A DNA stretch of 64,000 nucleotides from Lasiosphaeris hirsuta (lineage: Eukaryota; Ascomycota; Sordariomycetes; Sordariales; Lasiosphaeriaceae), in contig JAUKUA010000002.1 in assembly GCA_030549175.1 (NCBI GenBank), positions 3,410,001-3,474,000 on the forward strand, given 5' to 3'. How positions within the stretch are numbered: the first letter of the stretch is position 1; each line of letters begins with the position of its first letter. The position numbers were made by a program, and so were the translations under genes. This document shows, piece by piece, positions 23,260 through 33,889 of the stretch. The notes beneath the pieces were generated by a model that was not told where the DNA came from, made no database searches, and was given only the letters and a program-made list of their open reading frames with translations.

Positions 23260-23775
23260 CCAGGTAAGCCATACACGCTATCTGTTTTGGTTATCGAGTC
23301 ACATACCAGTCGTGGAAAGCCAATTGTTTGCCGCTTGGACTAGTTTCTTGAGGTCCGTCTCTGCCGCGATGGCTCCGCTGCCGTTTGCCGTTTGCCAGTA
23401 TTTGACGACCTGACAATGATATTCTTGCTGAAGGATAACTGGAGACTCAGCCTTCAGCCAGAAAACCACAGCGTATGCGCTTCGAAACCTATAAGCATAT
23501 TCAGAGGCAAGAGTGGTTTTGCCCATGCCACCTCAGCACTGGATGGCCGCTACCTTTAGATTCCGCTGGCTTGCCGATCCAGGCTCGGTAAGGGTTCGGT
23601 GAAGCTCACTAAATTCTACTTCTCTGCCCTGGAATCTATTGTCGCGGGTGTGAGGGACTGCGAAGTGCGGCTTCGCCAAAACGATTGTGTAGCTGCTGTT
23701 GAAACGTCGAGAGACAGTGTGCGCGTACTGTGGGATAATCGCCGCTTTTGGTACCCTATACAGTGCACCTCCCAC
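21284..23775 (-). pseudogene. NB-ARC/TPR NLR-type STAND pseudogene
   Basis: Read right to left, a linker PHTRDNRFQGREVEF leads to a Walker A region (IQC, then a stop, then GGMGKTTLASEYAYRF), Walker B (WLLIFDNVDD), the NB-ARC motifs GAIMFTTRD and HELDGLPLALCQM, a winged-helix-like part, and TPR-like repeats (AYNNTGAAHLVLEEHDNALP; NDTGVSYYGLACVYEQLGRF). A last exon down to 21284 reads DDRLARCFFRKSLILQ. The intron 23213..23306 is clear (GTATGT...AAAG) and contains a long T/A tract. Breaks are TGA for a likely TGG just before GGMGKT, and single-base +1 shifts at about 22281 and 21886. Any N-terminal effector domain is missing. Fungal NLRs of this type act in allorecognition and immunity-like programmed death. 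This copy appears dead. Confidence 0.85.
23214..23258 (+). repeat. T15-A30 tract inside an NLR intron
   Basis: Fifteen T followed by thirty A, forming a perfect self-complementary snapback. It occupies almost half of the 94-nt intron of the NLR relic, next to the acceptor. Confidence 0.9.
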
Positions 23776-23932
23776 CTCCCTACCTTAGCTTAGAGTCAGT
23801 GGTGCGAATAGTGGGGAAAGCTTGGCGACTTGACTTGGCACAGCTGGTTCCTCGACCGGCTGCCCTCTCTTTCTTCCGTCCAACACTCTTTCCTTTTGGG
23901 TCAACATCGGCACCTGACCACCACAACCCAAC

Positions 23933-25707
23933 GTGATGTCCTTTGCAGGGCTCCTACCTCCGTTGATATCGAGCCCAACGAGCTTTATAGCCCTTTGCGC
24001 GTCAATGTTGTTCGCATCTGCCATCCTGTTCTTCTGCTCCCAAACTGATGGTCTGGCATATCAAGGGCTCCAGCTCCCCATCTCGGCGAACAACATGAAG
24101 CTGTCAACCTCGGTCGAGGCGACCCGAAATGCATTGAACGACCTTCGCCCCACGATTGAAAACTTCGAGACATTAGGGGAACTGCCGGAATCTCTATTGC
24201 AGTCTTGAACCATGGTCAGGTCGTCGACGAGTTTAGCCTCGGATTCTCCGACCGCGACAAACAACTCATCGCCGACCTAAACACGCGATACCCGCTCGGC
24301 TCGCTTACCAAGGCCTTCGTCGCAACTACAGTCTCGGAGCTTGTTCACGAGGGCCTTCTGGAGTGGGACAAGCCCGTCACAGCCTACATCCCGGAACTGC
24401 AGTTCACGGCTGATCCTGCTCTGGCCGATCGCCTGGCGCTCATCGACCTCCTCTCGCACCAGACAGGCCTGGAGAGGCTTGACAGTTTTTGGCTTTGGAG
24501 CTGAGAACGAAGTCCTTGTGGCCAAAAACTTGACCGTGGCAGCTATCAATCAACTATCCCCTGCTTATCCTCTCCGCACCAAATGGCAATACAACGATTG
24601 GATGTATGCCTTGGTCGGTGAGATCATTGAGAGGGTGACTCAGGGCTCCTTGGGGGACCGCGCTGCAAACACGCGTGCTCGATGCACTCCAACTACAGCA
24701 AACCACGGTGATTAGGTCAAGGATCCCAGCCGATGCAACAGCTCGTCCGTACATGATCACAGACGGCGGGGAGGCGGTCCGGATCGCCGATGTCTCGCTT
24801 TTGGATGGAACCACCATGTCCCCCCCCGGTGGCGGAGTCAGAAGTAGCGCACACGACATGCTCATCTGGGCGAAAGCGTTGATGGCCGGCTTCCGAAGAG
24901 ATCCCTCTCCTCTTCATCGCGTTGGAAATGTGCTCTCGGGCTATGCTATAACCAACAGATCTTCCGGGTTTGACGAGTTGTATGCCTTGGGCCTGGCAAA
25001 GGTTACATCACCGACCCAGTTCGGCAAGATGGGGTTTAATCCGAATCTTGTGGATGTGATGCCTCTTATCGGGCAAGACCACCCTCCCACATCGATATTC
25101 TATCACAACGGTGCGATGCCTGGGTACAATCACTGTCTGGTGATGATTCCTGGCCAACAAGCAGCCATTGCTGTGCTTACCAATTCCATCTCCCAAGGCG
25201 ACATTGCCGACTGGGTTGCTCAAATTATCCTCCAGGCTGTAATCGGCAGCAACCGTCCTGTGGACCTAGTACCTATTGCCGAAGATGCCGCAAAGCGATG
25301 GAAGACGAGATACGCCACCATGGTTGAGACGCTCGAGAAGGGCCGCACCCCAAACACTGAGGAGCCCCCCCATGCTGCTCTCGTTGGCCACTACCAGCAC
25401 AAAAACACGCGTACTGTGGATCGATGTTTTCGAAGAAGACGGCGTTTTGAGGTTCAGGGTCAATAGACGGGATTTTCAGACCCACACCCTGAAGCATTAC
25501 CACCACGACACCTTTTGCTTTTTGCCTTCAGCTGAGGAGAGGATTCAGCGCGCCTTGTTTCACTACACCGCCCCGACTTGGCTGCTTCATTTTGAGAAGA
25601 GAGAGGAAACCGGCGCCGTGTGGTCTATCAAGTGGAAGCTTGGCAACCAAGTGACGGACGGTGAAATTTTTAAGAGAGTTTCCGAGTCACCTTCTGGTTC
25701 AACCTGA
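23933..25707 (+). pseudogene. Beta-lactamase-like serine hydrolase pseudogene
   Basis: It is divergent from the NLR relic with about 160 bases between them. A hydrophobic N-terminus (SFIALCASMLFASAILFFCS) is followed by TAGISIAVLNHGQVVDEFSL, the active-site SxxK in YPLGSLTKAF, DLLSHQTGLERLD, the YxN-like WQYNDWMYALVGEII, DATARPYMITDG, MSPPGGGVRSSAHDML, and the HxG motif in FYHNGAMPGYNH. A C-terminal domain (LWIDVFEEDGVLRFRVNRRD) follows. This is the class C beta-lactamase/esterase family order. Four single-base frame changes interrupt it at about 24170, 24500, 24650 and 25420, none explainable by an intron. Catalytic motifs survive, so decay is recent. Confidence 0.85.
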
Positions 25708-26049
25708 GACCCTGGATTTGAGTTGCGCCTCTCTCTCTCCTGGCTTAATCGTATCGGGATGTGAACTAGTTTAGCAATCGCAACACTTCCCGTCGGTCTG
25801 GTCCGTTCATGTTCCGTTAGGGCCCGCGAGCGGAGGTCAAGTGTCGGAGATAAAGGGGTTCTTGCCTCTTGCCCTGACACTTCCTAAGTTGAGAGGCGGG
25901 GACGGAGATTAGAAGCAGCTAGGACATGTGACTTGCAGTAAACAGGCCGCGGTTCGGCGTGACAGCCCGGCAACGGCCTCACTGTGTCAGTTCTTTATCT
26001 AGGATTCTAGAACCACCTAGCTACCCACCTGCAGGTAGCGTGGAGTTGA
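25708..26049. other. Short intergenic stretch
   Basis: This lies between the 3' ends of the two flanking relics. Nothing recognised. Confidence 0.45.
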
Positions 26050-26890
26050 TCAATCTACTAGGCTGCGGTGAAATGGTACCCTACGGTGAGCACTTCTAGG
26101 TCCAGCCATCACCTCAAGGCGAAGCCACAATGGCCTTTGACTTGGGCGCGCCTGATTTGACCAAGTCTGCCCGCTCTCCCACTTCCAAATCTCGCCCTGA
26201 CCATTCAACCCAAACAGCGCATTATCCGCCACCCATTATCCGCCACCACAAAGTCCACCCCCGGCCCGCCCACCTTCTCCCAATTCTCTCCCGTCCCCGT
26301 ATACCGCCAAATCTCGCTCCCATTCGGGCTCAGCGCAAACATACCCAGCCCCCCCCCGCAAAGATGCGCGAAGCCGGTCCCCCCCGCCTTAACCCAAGCC
26401 TGCCCATTCCCCGTCCACTTGAACACGGCATCCTTCTTGGGCGAAAGGCCATACGGAACACCCTGTCCATCCACCGCAAAATTCACTCCTAGTCCCCCAA
26501 TCTTCTCCCAATTCTCCCCCAAAATCTACCAGTAAATATCCCCTCCCGCTGGGCTAATCCCAAACAACGCGTTATACCCACCCCCGAGCAAATCGCGGGC
26601 CGGACCGCCAATTTTAGTCCAGTTCGTCCCCTCGTTGTTCCATTTGTACACGGCGTCGCGGTTCGGGGAAATGCCATACACGGAGATGGAAGTGACGACG
26701 ATCTTAGCGCCGGGGCCGCTGACTTTAATCCAGTTATTGCGCTTGGTCTAGGTGGATACATCGGATGTGCCGGGGTTGATACCCAGGAGGGGTCGTAGCG
26801 GTGCACAGAGAGGCCGTCGGAGGCAATGGCGGAGACGGTGCGGGGGACGGAGGATATGTTTGCTATATGAATGGGTTTTAGCTTGGACAA
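26050..26890 (-). pseudogene. Tectonin-like beta-propeller repeat protein, broken
   Basis: The start region MSKLKPIHIANISSVPRTVS is followed by blades of about 38-40 residues with the pattern W-x-K-[IV]-[SG]-G-P-G...LxGLSPxxxxVYKWxxxGxxW: NNWIKVSGPGAKIVV, NWTKIGGPARDLLGGG, NWEKIGGLGVNFAVDG, WVKAGGTGFAHLCGGG, NWEKVGGPGVDFVVAD. About six blades can be counted, as in tectonin/tachylectin-type propellers (family named from memory). Stops occur in two blades (TAG after SDVST and after DIYW). A 14-bp tandem duplication near 26218-26246 shifts the frame in the last complete blade, and one more shift follows. Such propellers can bind glycans or act in fungal defence; this copy is inactive. Confidence 0.7.
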
Positions 26891-27531
26891 GTGGGAAAAT
26901 GATGTAGATATTTGTTGTTGGTTCCAAGTTTTCCACCGATAGCTGCCACGGTTGGTAAGACTTCAAGTTGTATCTGGGCTACCAAAAGTAGCAGTCTTGG
27001 CCCGTCCCGTGTTTCCTTGTTTGGTTGTCGTAGCAATTACATCTAGATGCGAAGCCTAACACTACAACTCGAATAACAAGCAGCCTACAAGCAGGCTTTT
27101 AATGACGTATACTCGTGATGCCAACCTTGAGGTCGTCCAGACAAGAGTAACTTAACTGAAATGCCAACAAGCGACGACGAGACACACAAGGAAAGTGGCC
27201 CCTCATCGTCCTCCTATCTATGTTAAGGACGCCAAGCCGTCCAGTACGGTAGATTGTGTGGTCCGTCGTCGGACGGTATGGTAGGAGAGCGCTGTCTCTA
27301 ATCAGCCAGGCAGCCAGGTGCATGCGTACAAATGCGGGTGAAATGACGCGGGGGAATCCGGGTGGTAGAGGTCGTTGTCTCGGTGATGGAGAGCTTGATA
27401 TGTTCCATGTCTAGAGTAGTCTCCGCGACGGCGAGGGAGCGGGTGCTCGAGGAGGGACTGCTCTCGCTCGCACCGCTCCCCAGTCTTGATTTGGACGCAT
27501 GATGAAGGGAAGAGGTGCTTGGAGACGACTA
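26891..27531. other. Intergenic stretch
   Basis: No supported gene. This is the upstream region of the beta-propeller relic. Confidence 0.45.
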
Positions 27532-27672
27532 ATCTCTGCTATCGGATCAAAATCTTTTCACCTCTACTATCTAATGGAAATATCTTCCACCTCTACTTTC
27601 CGATGGCTATAGCTTTTATCTCCACTATGATATGATGAAAAAACATATCCATCCCCATTATCTGATGAAATC
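27532..27672. repeat. Degenerate minisatellite, unit about 29 bp
   Basis: Five imperfect units of the type CTCTACTATCTGATGGAAAT (followed by ATCTTCCAC) can be lined up, e.g. CTCTGCTATCGGATCAAAAT, CTCTACTATCTAATGGAAAT, CTCTACTTTCCGATGGCTAT, CTCCACTATGATATGATGAA, CCCCATTATCTGATGAAATC. Units related to this one recur near 38170-38236. Confidence 0.7.
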
Positions 27673-27885
27673 GAGGAGGCTGGACGAACTCATCAGGGGC
27701 ACTAATATCTTAGGTGCCTAGGATAAGTAAGGTAGACAAGGGAACCCTCTTTCCCACCCTACTCGTGATACTTGAACTCTGCCTCGTGATATATGTTGGC
27801 TGTGGCGGCTGCCACCAAAATTATCGAGGGCAAGCCGCACAAGGAAAACACTAAACTCGACCAAAGGAGATGGAATCTCAAGCCA

Positions 27886-30482
27886 TCACAAACTGAAATG
27901 GCTACTAAACTCGGACAAGATCGAGTTTGACCTCGCCTCACGCTCAGAATCCGTGTCAGGCGTTGCCTCTTCTGTCGGGCTTTCTTGCGGAACCTGCCGC
28001 CTCTCATGCCCCTGCAGCGTCTTCAGGATTCGCTGCAGGGACTCCAGGCCCCGCTGGTCTTCCTCGCGCCGCTTGGTGTCGTCCTCCTTCTCCCCTGCTA
28101 TGATGTTGATTTTGGCTTTGTCGGCGCGTCGGACTATGCGCTGCGAGAAGACGGCGGTCGGCAACTCGTCGAGGATGCGGCCCCCGACGACGAGGGTGTT
28201 GACGTAGCCGATGAATGAGGCCATGCAAATCTAGGACGTGAAGAAGGTGCGTGGTTAGTGCTAAAGACGTGGACTGATGATGCATTTGGGGTGCAGCTTA
28301 CCTCGTAGTATGCCTCTTCCTGGTCGATGACGCGTGCTGGTGCGACTGTCGCGGGCGCCGGGCCCGTGGATGAGCCAGTGCTCATGTTCTGGTGGAGGAC
28401 TTTGGCATCCCCGCTGCCAGAATCGAGTCGCAAAAACTGCCACAGAATGCTACTGATCTTCCCAAGAGCAGGACCCTCGATGGTACCATTGAGCAGGGCG
28501 CCGCCAAGGTCCGCGAAAGGTACTGGGAGGCTCCCCACAGCGTCGCAGATGTCCTTGACGAGGTCGTCGGACGCTTCAGATTCGGTGTGCTGGGCATGAT
28601 TGCTGGCTTGGCGGGCGGGTTGCGTCCCGGTACGCCGCAGGGAGGGGAGAATGTCGGCAAAGCCATCGTAGAAACCCGTGTTGCCGCGGCGGCGGCACTT
28701 GAGCAAGTCCCTCAGGGTTCTCTTGGACGATGCACGCAGGTCGGCGAGCACGTCGTCGATGAGATGTTCCCGCAGCAGCAGCAGCACCTCCTCGTCCGGA
28801 CAGCTCGCAACCAGCGCCTTCTCGATGAAGGTGTTGGTCAACTCCCAGACGGCACACAGATGGTTCTCGGCGATCTTGGGCCACAGCTTTGACTGGTACT
28901 CCAAGAGACCCCAGCAGACGGTCGGGCTGGCATCTTCATTGGGCTCCAGCCCGCGCCAGCGCTCAATGTTTTCGGCCACCATCCGCTCGTGGTCCTTCCG
29001 CGAGACATACTCGGGGCTCGGGTACGAGTAGTATTTGCTGATGATGTCCTGGTACGGAAAGGCGTCGACCATGTATATTTGCGCGGCTGGCATCTTGTCG
29101 GGGCTCAAGTCGATGCCCTCCGCGGTCCCGGAATCGCCCATGACCGTCTCCGTCTTGCCGTACTGGCGCATGCTGGCAGCGAAGGCCCTGCCAAGCATAC
29201 GGACATTGGAGCGGAGCCTCTTGTCCTGTCCCTCGGGCGGGTTATCGTTAAAGCCAGAAAAGAAACCCGTGCAGCCCGAGCACGCAGCGCCTACATCGTG
29301 CGACTTGATGCATTCGATATCGCGGTACGTGCCGTCGGCGGCCTCTCTGGTCAGGTGCTCGAACTTCTCGGCGATGACGCTGAGGTACTCGCGCCGATCT
29401 TCCTCGGTAGCTCTCGACCTACTGATATCGTCCAGACGGCTCTCGATGATGGCCGCCTTGCTCCATACCTCGCGGATGATGCCTGGGAGCTCAGCGCGGA
29501 TGTGGGCCTGCAGCATGCGTCGTAGTGCTGCCAAGAGGGCCTTGATGCCCTTCTGCTCGGCCGGGACAGACTGCCAGAAAGCGTCCTTGCCGAAAAAATC
29601 GGCCTCTCTAATGTCCCTCTCATCGATCCTCGAGCGCCCCTTCCTCTCATGCTTGTTGTCGTTACGGACTACGTGCCATCCGCCCTTGGGATGCAGCTGA
29701 GAGAGGGTACCCCTGAGCAGTTTTGTGATGTCGTCCGTGTCGACGCCGGGGTGGTCAGGGTTGGTGATCACACCAACCAGTCTGTTGGCCAGCCCTGGAT
29801 CCTGCCCGAGGATCTCCTGCACCACCGAGGGAGCACCTTGGTTGGCGTACGGGATCCGTGCGTTGATGACGAGCATGGTGATGCTTCGCCTGGATCCGAT
29901 GTACTCCTTGACCATGCGCGCCACCGTCTCCTTGCCCTCTTCTCCCTGCTCGGTCGTCTGCGAGACGAACAGGCCGGGCAGGTCTACCAGGGTCACCAAG
30001 GGCAGCTCGGGCCCGTGCTTCTCGATGACGAGGACATCGTCGCTGAAGTCCTTGGTGCCCGGTCGGTTGACGAGGGCGGCGGCGTTGAGGTTCACTCCAA
30101 GCTTGATGGCTGCATTTCGCACAAGCACATCGAGCTGTAGGTCGTCGTCGTCGAACTCGGACGCCGAGAACTGCTGCAAGGCCCGCCGCTCGTCGTCTGT
30201 GCGTGATCTGCCGGGCTCAATCCGGACGCGGCATCGCTTTGTGTCGGACCGGCGATAGATGAGCTTTGTCGGGAACCGGGTGCAGAGCCCTTCGGCCACG
30301 GGGAACTTCTCCCGGATGATGGCCTCCAGTACTGAGCTCTTGCCGCTGCTCTGGTCGCCAACAACGACGAGCTGTGGAATGTCGATCTCGTTCGCAACCT
30401 GGTGGTTCGACAACTCATCGAGGGCGTTGAAGAGCCCAGCCTGGCTTGGATGAAACAAATCCCAGACTCTGTCCATGGTCAC
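27886..30482 (-). CDS. Dynamin-superfamily GTPase, Mx-like fungal type
   Basis: Predicted 841 aa, complement(30482..28302, 28230..27886). The intron 28231..28301 (71 nt; GTAAGC...CACTAACC...CCTAG) joins EEAYYE to ICMASFIGYVNTLVVGGRIL in phase 0. The GTPase domain has P-loop GDQSSGKSS at about 42-50, switch Thr in CTRFPT, DLPG at about 167-170, and TNPD at about 240-243 (dynamins normally TKxD). The middle/stalk region is long, and the C-terminus has a GED-like helix set (ERIVRR type: FSQRIVRRADKAKINIIAGE). There is no PH domain, transmembrane segment or proline-rich tail, so it groups with soluble Mx/Vps1-like fungal dynamins. It likely remodels intracellular membranes; the specific target is unknown. 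An ATG six bases downstream (MDRVW) is an equally good start. Confidence 0.9.
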
Positions 30483-31413
30483 CTGGGTTTAGAGCGAGCG
30501 GGGGGCCCGAGGCTGAGGTGGATGTGTGATAGTGAGGAATGAGGGCTGAAGAGGGAGGTTGAGTATTGGCGTCCAAAGCTGGGACAAGCCCTTCCAATTT
30601 ATTCCCACGCCAAGGGCCATCGTGAGACCTTCGATCATATCGAGTGCTTGACCCAGATGCAGGCAAGCGAGAGAGAGAGAGAGAGAGAGAGAGACAAGGT
30701 TGTCCCGCAGCTGAAGTTGAGCCCAATGAGAGGCTATACGAAAGAATGGAGATGGTTTTGGGCATCTTCGCATTTCAGCAGCGACTGGGACAGTGGTGAG
30801 GCAGACTGCGCAATGAGTGAGAGATAATGACAGCAAGTCAGCGTTCGTGTATCGAACCGGTTCTCTAACAGCAGAAACGACAGCCCTTCCTTATAGGGCC
30901 GATGGTGAAAGGCAGGCAAGTCGTGACATGCATATTTGAGACCGAGCTGGGTAATTGGCGCGGGAGCATCCACGTCTGGAGCCGCCTAGAGTAGGCGCTG
31001 CCAATGCGCGGGGGGAAGGAAGCCTTGACCGGTTGTCTCCACATGGAAGCTACGCTCGCTAATCCTCAAGGCTCGGCTCATGCGTGTCTCTCCCAATTGT
31101 TTTCGCTTTGTTGTGTGTAACGCTCGCTATAGGCTGTGGAGCCCCCACGTCCCTCGATACTCGCCTTTCTGGGCTGCGCACTTCATGTTGGCCGTCGGGG
31201 ATAATCATCGCTACGAGCGGCGTGCCTCGTTGGTCTTTCCCTCCATTCCAAATGATCCAACCCTTGTTTAACTATTCGTTAGCGCTGCCCACCGCCCGCG
31301 GCCACCCCCGATTCGACCCTCTCGACCCTCTCGACCCAGCTCCTCGCTTGCTGCTCTGCTCATCATTACCCCGAACTACATCCCCGGCGGAATCATGCCA
31401 GCCTCTCGAGTCT
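30483..31413. other. Upstream region of the dynamin-like gene
   Basis: No further gene supported. It contains a (GA)13 microsatellite at 30669-30694 within about 190 bases of the dynamin start, plausibly in its 5' leader or promoter. Confidence 0.55.
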
Positions 31414-31638
31414 GGTTTGTTTGTTAGCGCGTATCTCTCCCACCAAGAGGGATATGAAAGCTTTGACAAAGCCTTGTTCGCATAGAGAAACGGCATCCTG
31501 GCATTTCGAAAGTCATATTTGGGGTTGGGCAAGGCCTTTCTGGCATCTAAAAATGTATAATTGGTACTTTGATACGCCTTTCCCATGTCCACATGGCACA
31601 AGGAGCTTTGAACTCCCGCGCCAGTGAAAGAACGAGGG
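31414..31638. mobile_element. MITE-like element, copy A
   Basis: The left end is GGTTTGTTTGTTAGCGCG. The right end, reverse-complemented, reads GGCGCGGGAGTTCAAAGCTC, matching the GGCGCGGGACTTTGAAGCTC left end of copy B at 34482. The inside carries AAGGCCTTTCTGGCAT, which recurs in other copies. About 225 bp, no coding capacity. Confidence 0.6.
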
Positions 31639-31696
31639 TTGTTGGTCATAGGGATGTAGTAATCGAAGGTGTAGAGTGGCTTGTTCTACCCAAAAG

Positions 31697-31736
31697 AAGA
31701 GAGAGAGAGAGAGCACACGAGGGGGGGGGGGGGGGG
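31697..31736 (+). repeat. GA microsatellite plus G16 run
   Basis: A (GA)n stretch at about 31697-31713 is followed, after a short spacer, by 16 G residues at 31721-31736. It lies just downstream of the kinesin stop codon. Confidence 0.85.
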
Positions 31737-31836
31737 TGTGGCCGGTGAGCGAATGTAACATTTGACAATGTATTCTATTGTGAGAAGACACGACATGGTG
31801 GTTTCTTAACGCAGACCTTGTCCCATACACTCCAGA

Positions 31837-33889
31837 CTACAAAGTCATGTACAAATACCGCGTCGCTTCGTCATACTCCATCAACACTTCAGATTCCACC
31901 TCTTCAAGATCCACCACAGCCTGCTGCCAGGGCTGAAGAGTGTACGCCCCAGGCAAGATGGCAGGAAGAATAGTGCACGCCAGGTACTTACCACTCTTCC
32001 CATCCCCACCCCCTTGCTCCCGTACCTTGTCCCCCTTGATATCGCACACCCGCTCGCCCACATCCTCGACGGACGAGAGAATCATAGCGTAGTTCTTGTT
32101 CTCCCAGTTGACATTCTGAAAATACTTCTTGGGGTACCAACAGACAACCATACCGGGCCGGATGCGCTGCTTGAATGGGATGGCGTCGGCACCGGGCTCG
32201 GGGTCCTCGCTGCAATTCAGCCTCTCGAGGCGCTGCATGAGCGGGTCGACGAAGAAGCCGGACTCGCCCGAGGCCGCGGCCGCGGACGGCTTGGACTTGG
32301 CGTGCTGCGAGTCGACGTGCAGCTTCCAGAACTTGGTCTGGAAGGCCTGGGCTTGTTCGGGTGAGACGTCGGCGGTCTCGAGGCAGCGCTGGAGAAACTC
32401 GGGGATCGGCAGGCGGAGGAGTTGCGGGCCTGTCTCGTGCGGGGCGAGGATGGTGGATGAGATGGCGGGTGTTCCGGACTGATTCGGTGACATGTTGTTA
32501 GTATACCAGACGACTAGCAAGTGGGGTGGTGGCTGCTCGCGTTTCCGTCTATCCATTTCTTGAGCTGGTCGTTGTTCCACGTGGCGGGCACATCGGCATT
32601 GTACTCGATCGACCTCTTGGGGACCACGACACGCAGGAGTTCGGCATATCGGAGAGTATTGATACTCGCTTTGACGTCGGCCAGACAGGGGTTGACGCAG
32701 GCGATGACAACCGTCTTGCAGATTCGCGTACTGGCGGGATCAAAGACGTGCTTGAGCGTTTTTGTCAGTGTTGATTGCCGGAAGGGCACGTATGCCTTTG
32801 CTTTCTTGGTTGAGTCGGCATCGGCAAGGGCTCGCCCGCGAATGCAATCCTTGAGTGTGGAGAGCGATTTGTTGATATCGCGTGCCTCGGCCATTCTGAA
32901 TATCATCAGCCGGTTTTCCCTTTCTTGCCAGATTGAGATCTGCCCGGAACCACAAACCTTTTGGAGTCGTGTCCTGTGCGATCGCGGGCGGCTTCTGAGC
33001 CGGCCAGATCAACTAGGTACAGCAAGCCGTCCTCAGCAGATGGAAGAGTCGGGTTCTGGATGCGGATGCGGCAGATGGCATGGGAGCGAGAGGATGTGTC
33101 GTTCTTTTGTGTTGGAGCGGTACGGCGCAGGGATGCAGCAGCTTCAATAAACTCGGCAAACTCGTCCTTGGTTGTCACACAAGCCTCGATGGCGCCGGCG
33201 AGTTGAACTTGGCTCAGTGAGTCTTCGAGGATGGAAATTTGCTTGCGGGAGTTGAGGAGATCTACACACACACACACACACGGGTCAGTACCAAGATACT
33301 CACAAGGCCAGACTGGGGAAGTTTCGCACCGTACACCTGGGTCCCAGCCAGCTCAATGATCGTGATGTGAATCTTCCGCTCGCCTTCCAAGGAGCCGTTC
33401 ATCAGAGTCTCAGCAACGTGCCGCTCAAGTCCACTAACGGTGAAAGTCTTGCCAGACCCAGTTTGGCCGTACGAAAAGACGGTGCCGAGCCCGCCCCCCC
33501 AGGCCCATGGGACAAGAGGATGCACAAGGCTTTCGTAAACCTGGGCAGTGCTGGCGTCTGGGCCAAAAACCTGGTCGACGGTGTAGCTGGAGGACTTGTG
33601 GACAGTTAGCCGGGTTCCAAAAAAGGCAATGCATCCATCTCACATTGAGAGCAGCTGGCCCTCGAACAGACTTTTTGAGCTCGTGAACCTGCACGGCGCT
33701 GGCGGAGTTGCCGACGAAGACGCTGGCAGGAAAGACGGTTTCCTCTTCGGTCAACATCGGGCGGATTCGTGTGCTGACAATGATGTCCTGGTTCTCGCCG
33801 GCCTGGGCTTTCTTGTCCGCCGGACGGGGCTTGAAAGCAGCCACCAGGGCATGGTAGCGCTCGGTGTTGTCAATGAGAAATTGCTCCAT
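31837..33889 (-). CDS. Kinesin motor protein, kinesin-13/KIF24-like
   Basis: Predicted 603 aa in five exons: complement(33889..33644, 33594..33330, 33261..32958, 32895..32541, 32478..31837). Joins give SSSYTVDQVFGPDAS, VYDLLNSRKQISILEDS, and DSKRMAEARDINKSLSTLKD in frame. The motor starts almost at the N-terminus (DIIVSTRIRPML). P-loop GQTGSGKT is at about 125-132; switch I is NDTSSRSHAI; switch II is LVDLAGSE. The fourth intron (32479..32540) is needed to connect WIDGN to SGTPAISSTILAP; it has a perfect TACTAAC branch and AATCAG acceptor, but the phase-matching donor is GCGAGC, a weak GC site. The C-terminal 200 residues carry a globular domain (RIRPGMVVCWYPKKY; EVLMEYDEATRYLYMT) and no coiled coil. 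It probably acts on microtubule ends rather than as a long-range transporter; this is inference. Confidence 0.87.

Noticed and set aside
18374..26890. General assembly error as the cause of all frameshifts
   Set aside because: Intact multi-exon genes on both sides show no indels, and many lesions are stops or a 14-bp duplication, not homopolymer errors. Resequencing would still be decisive.
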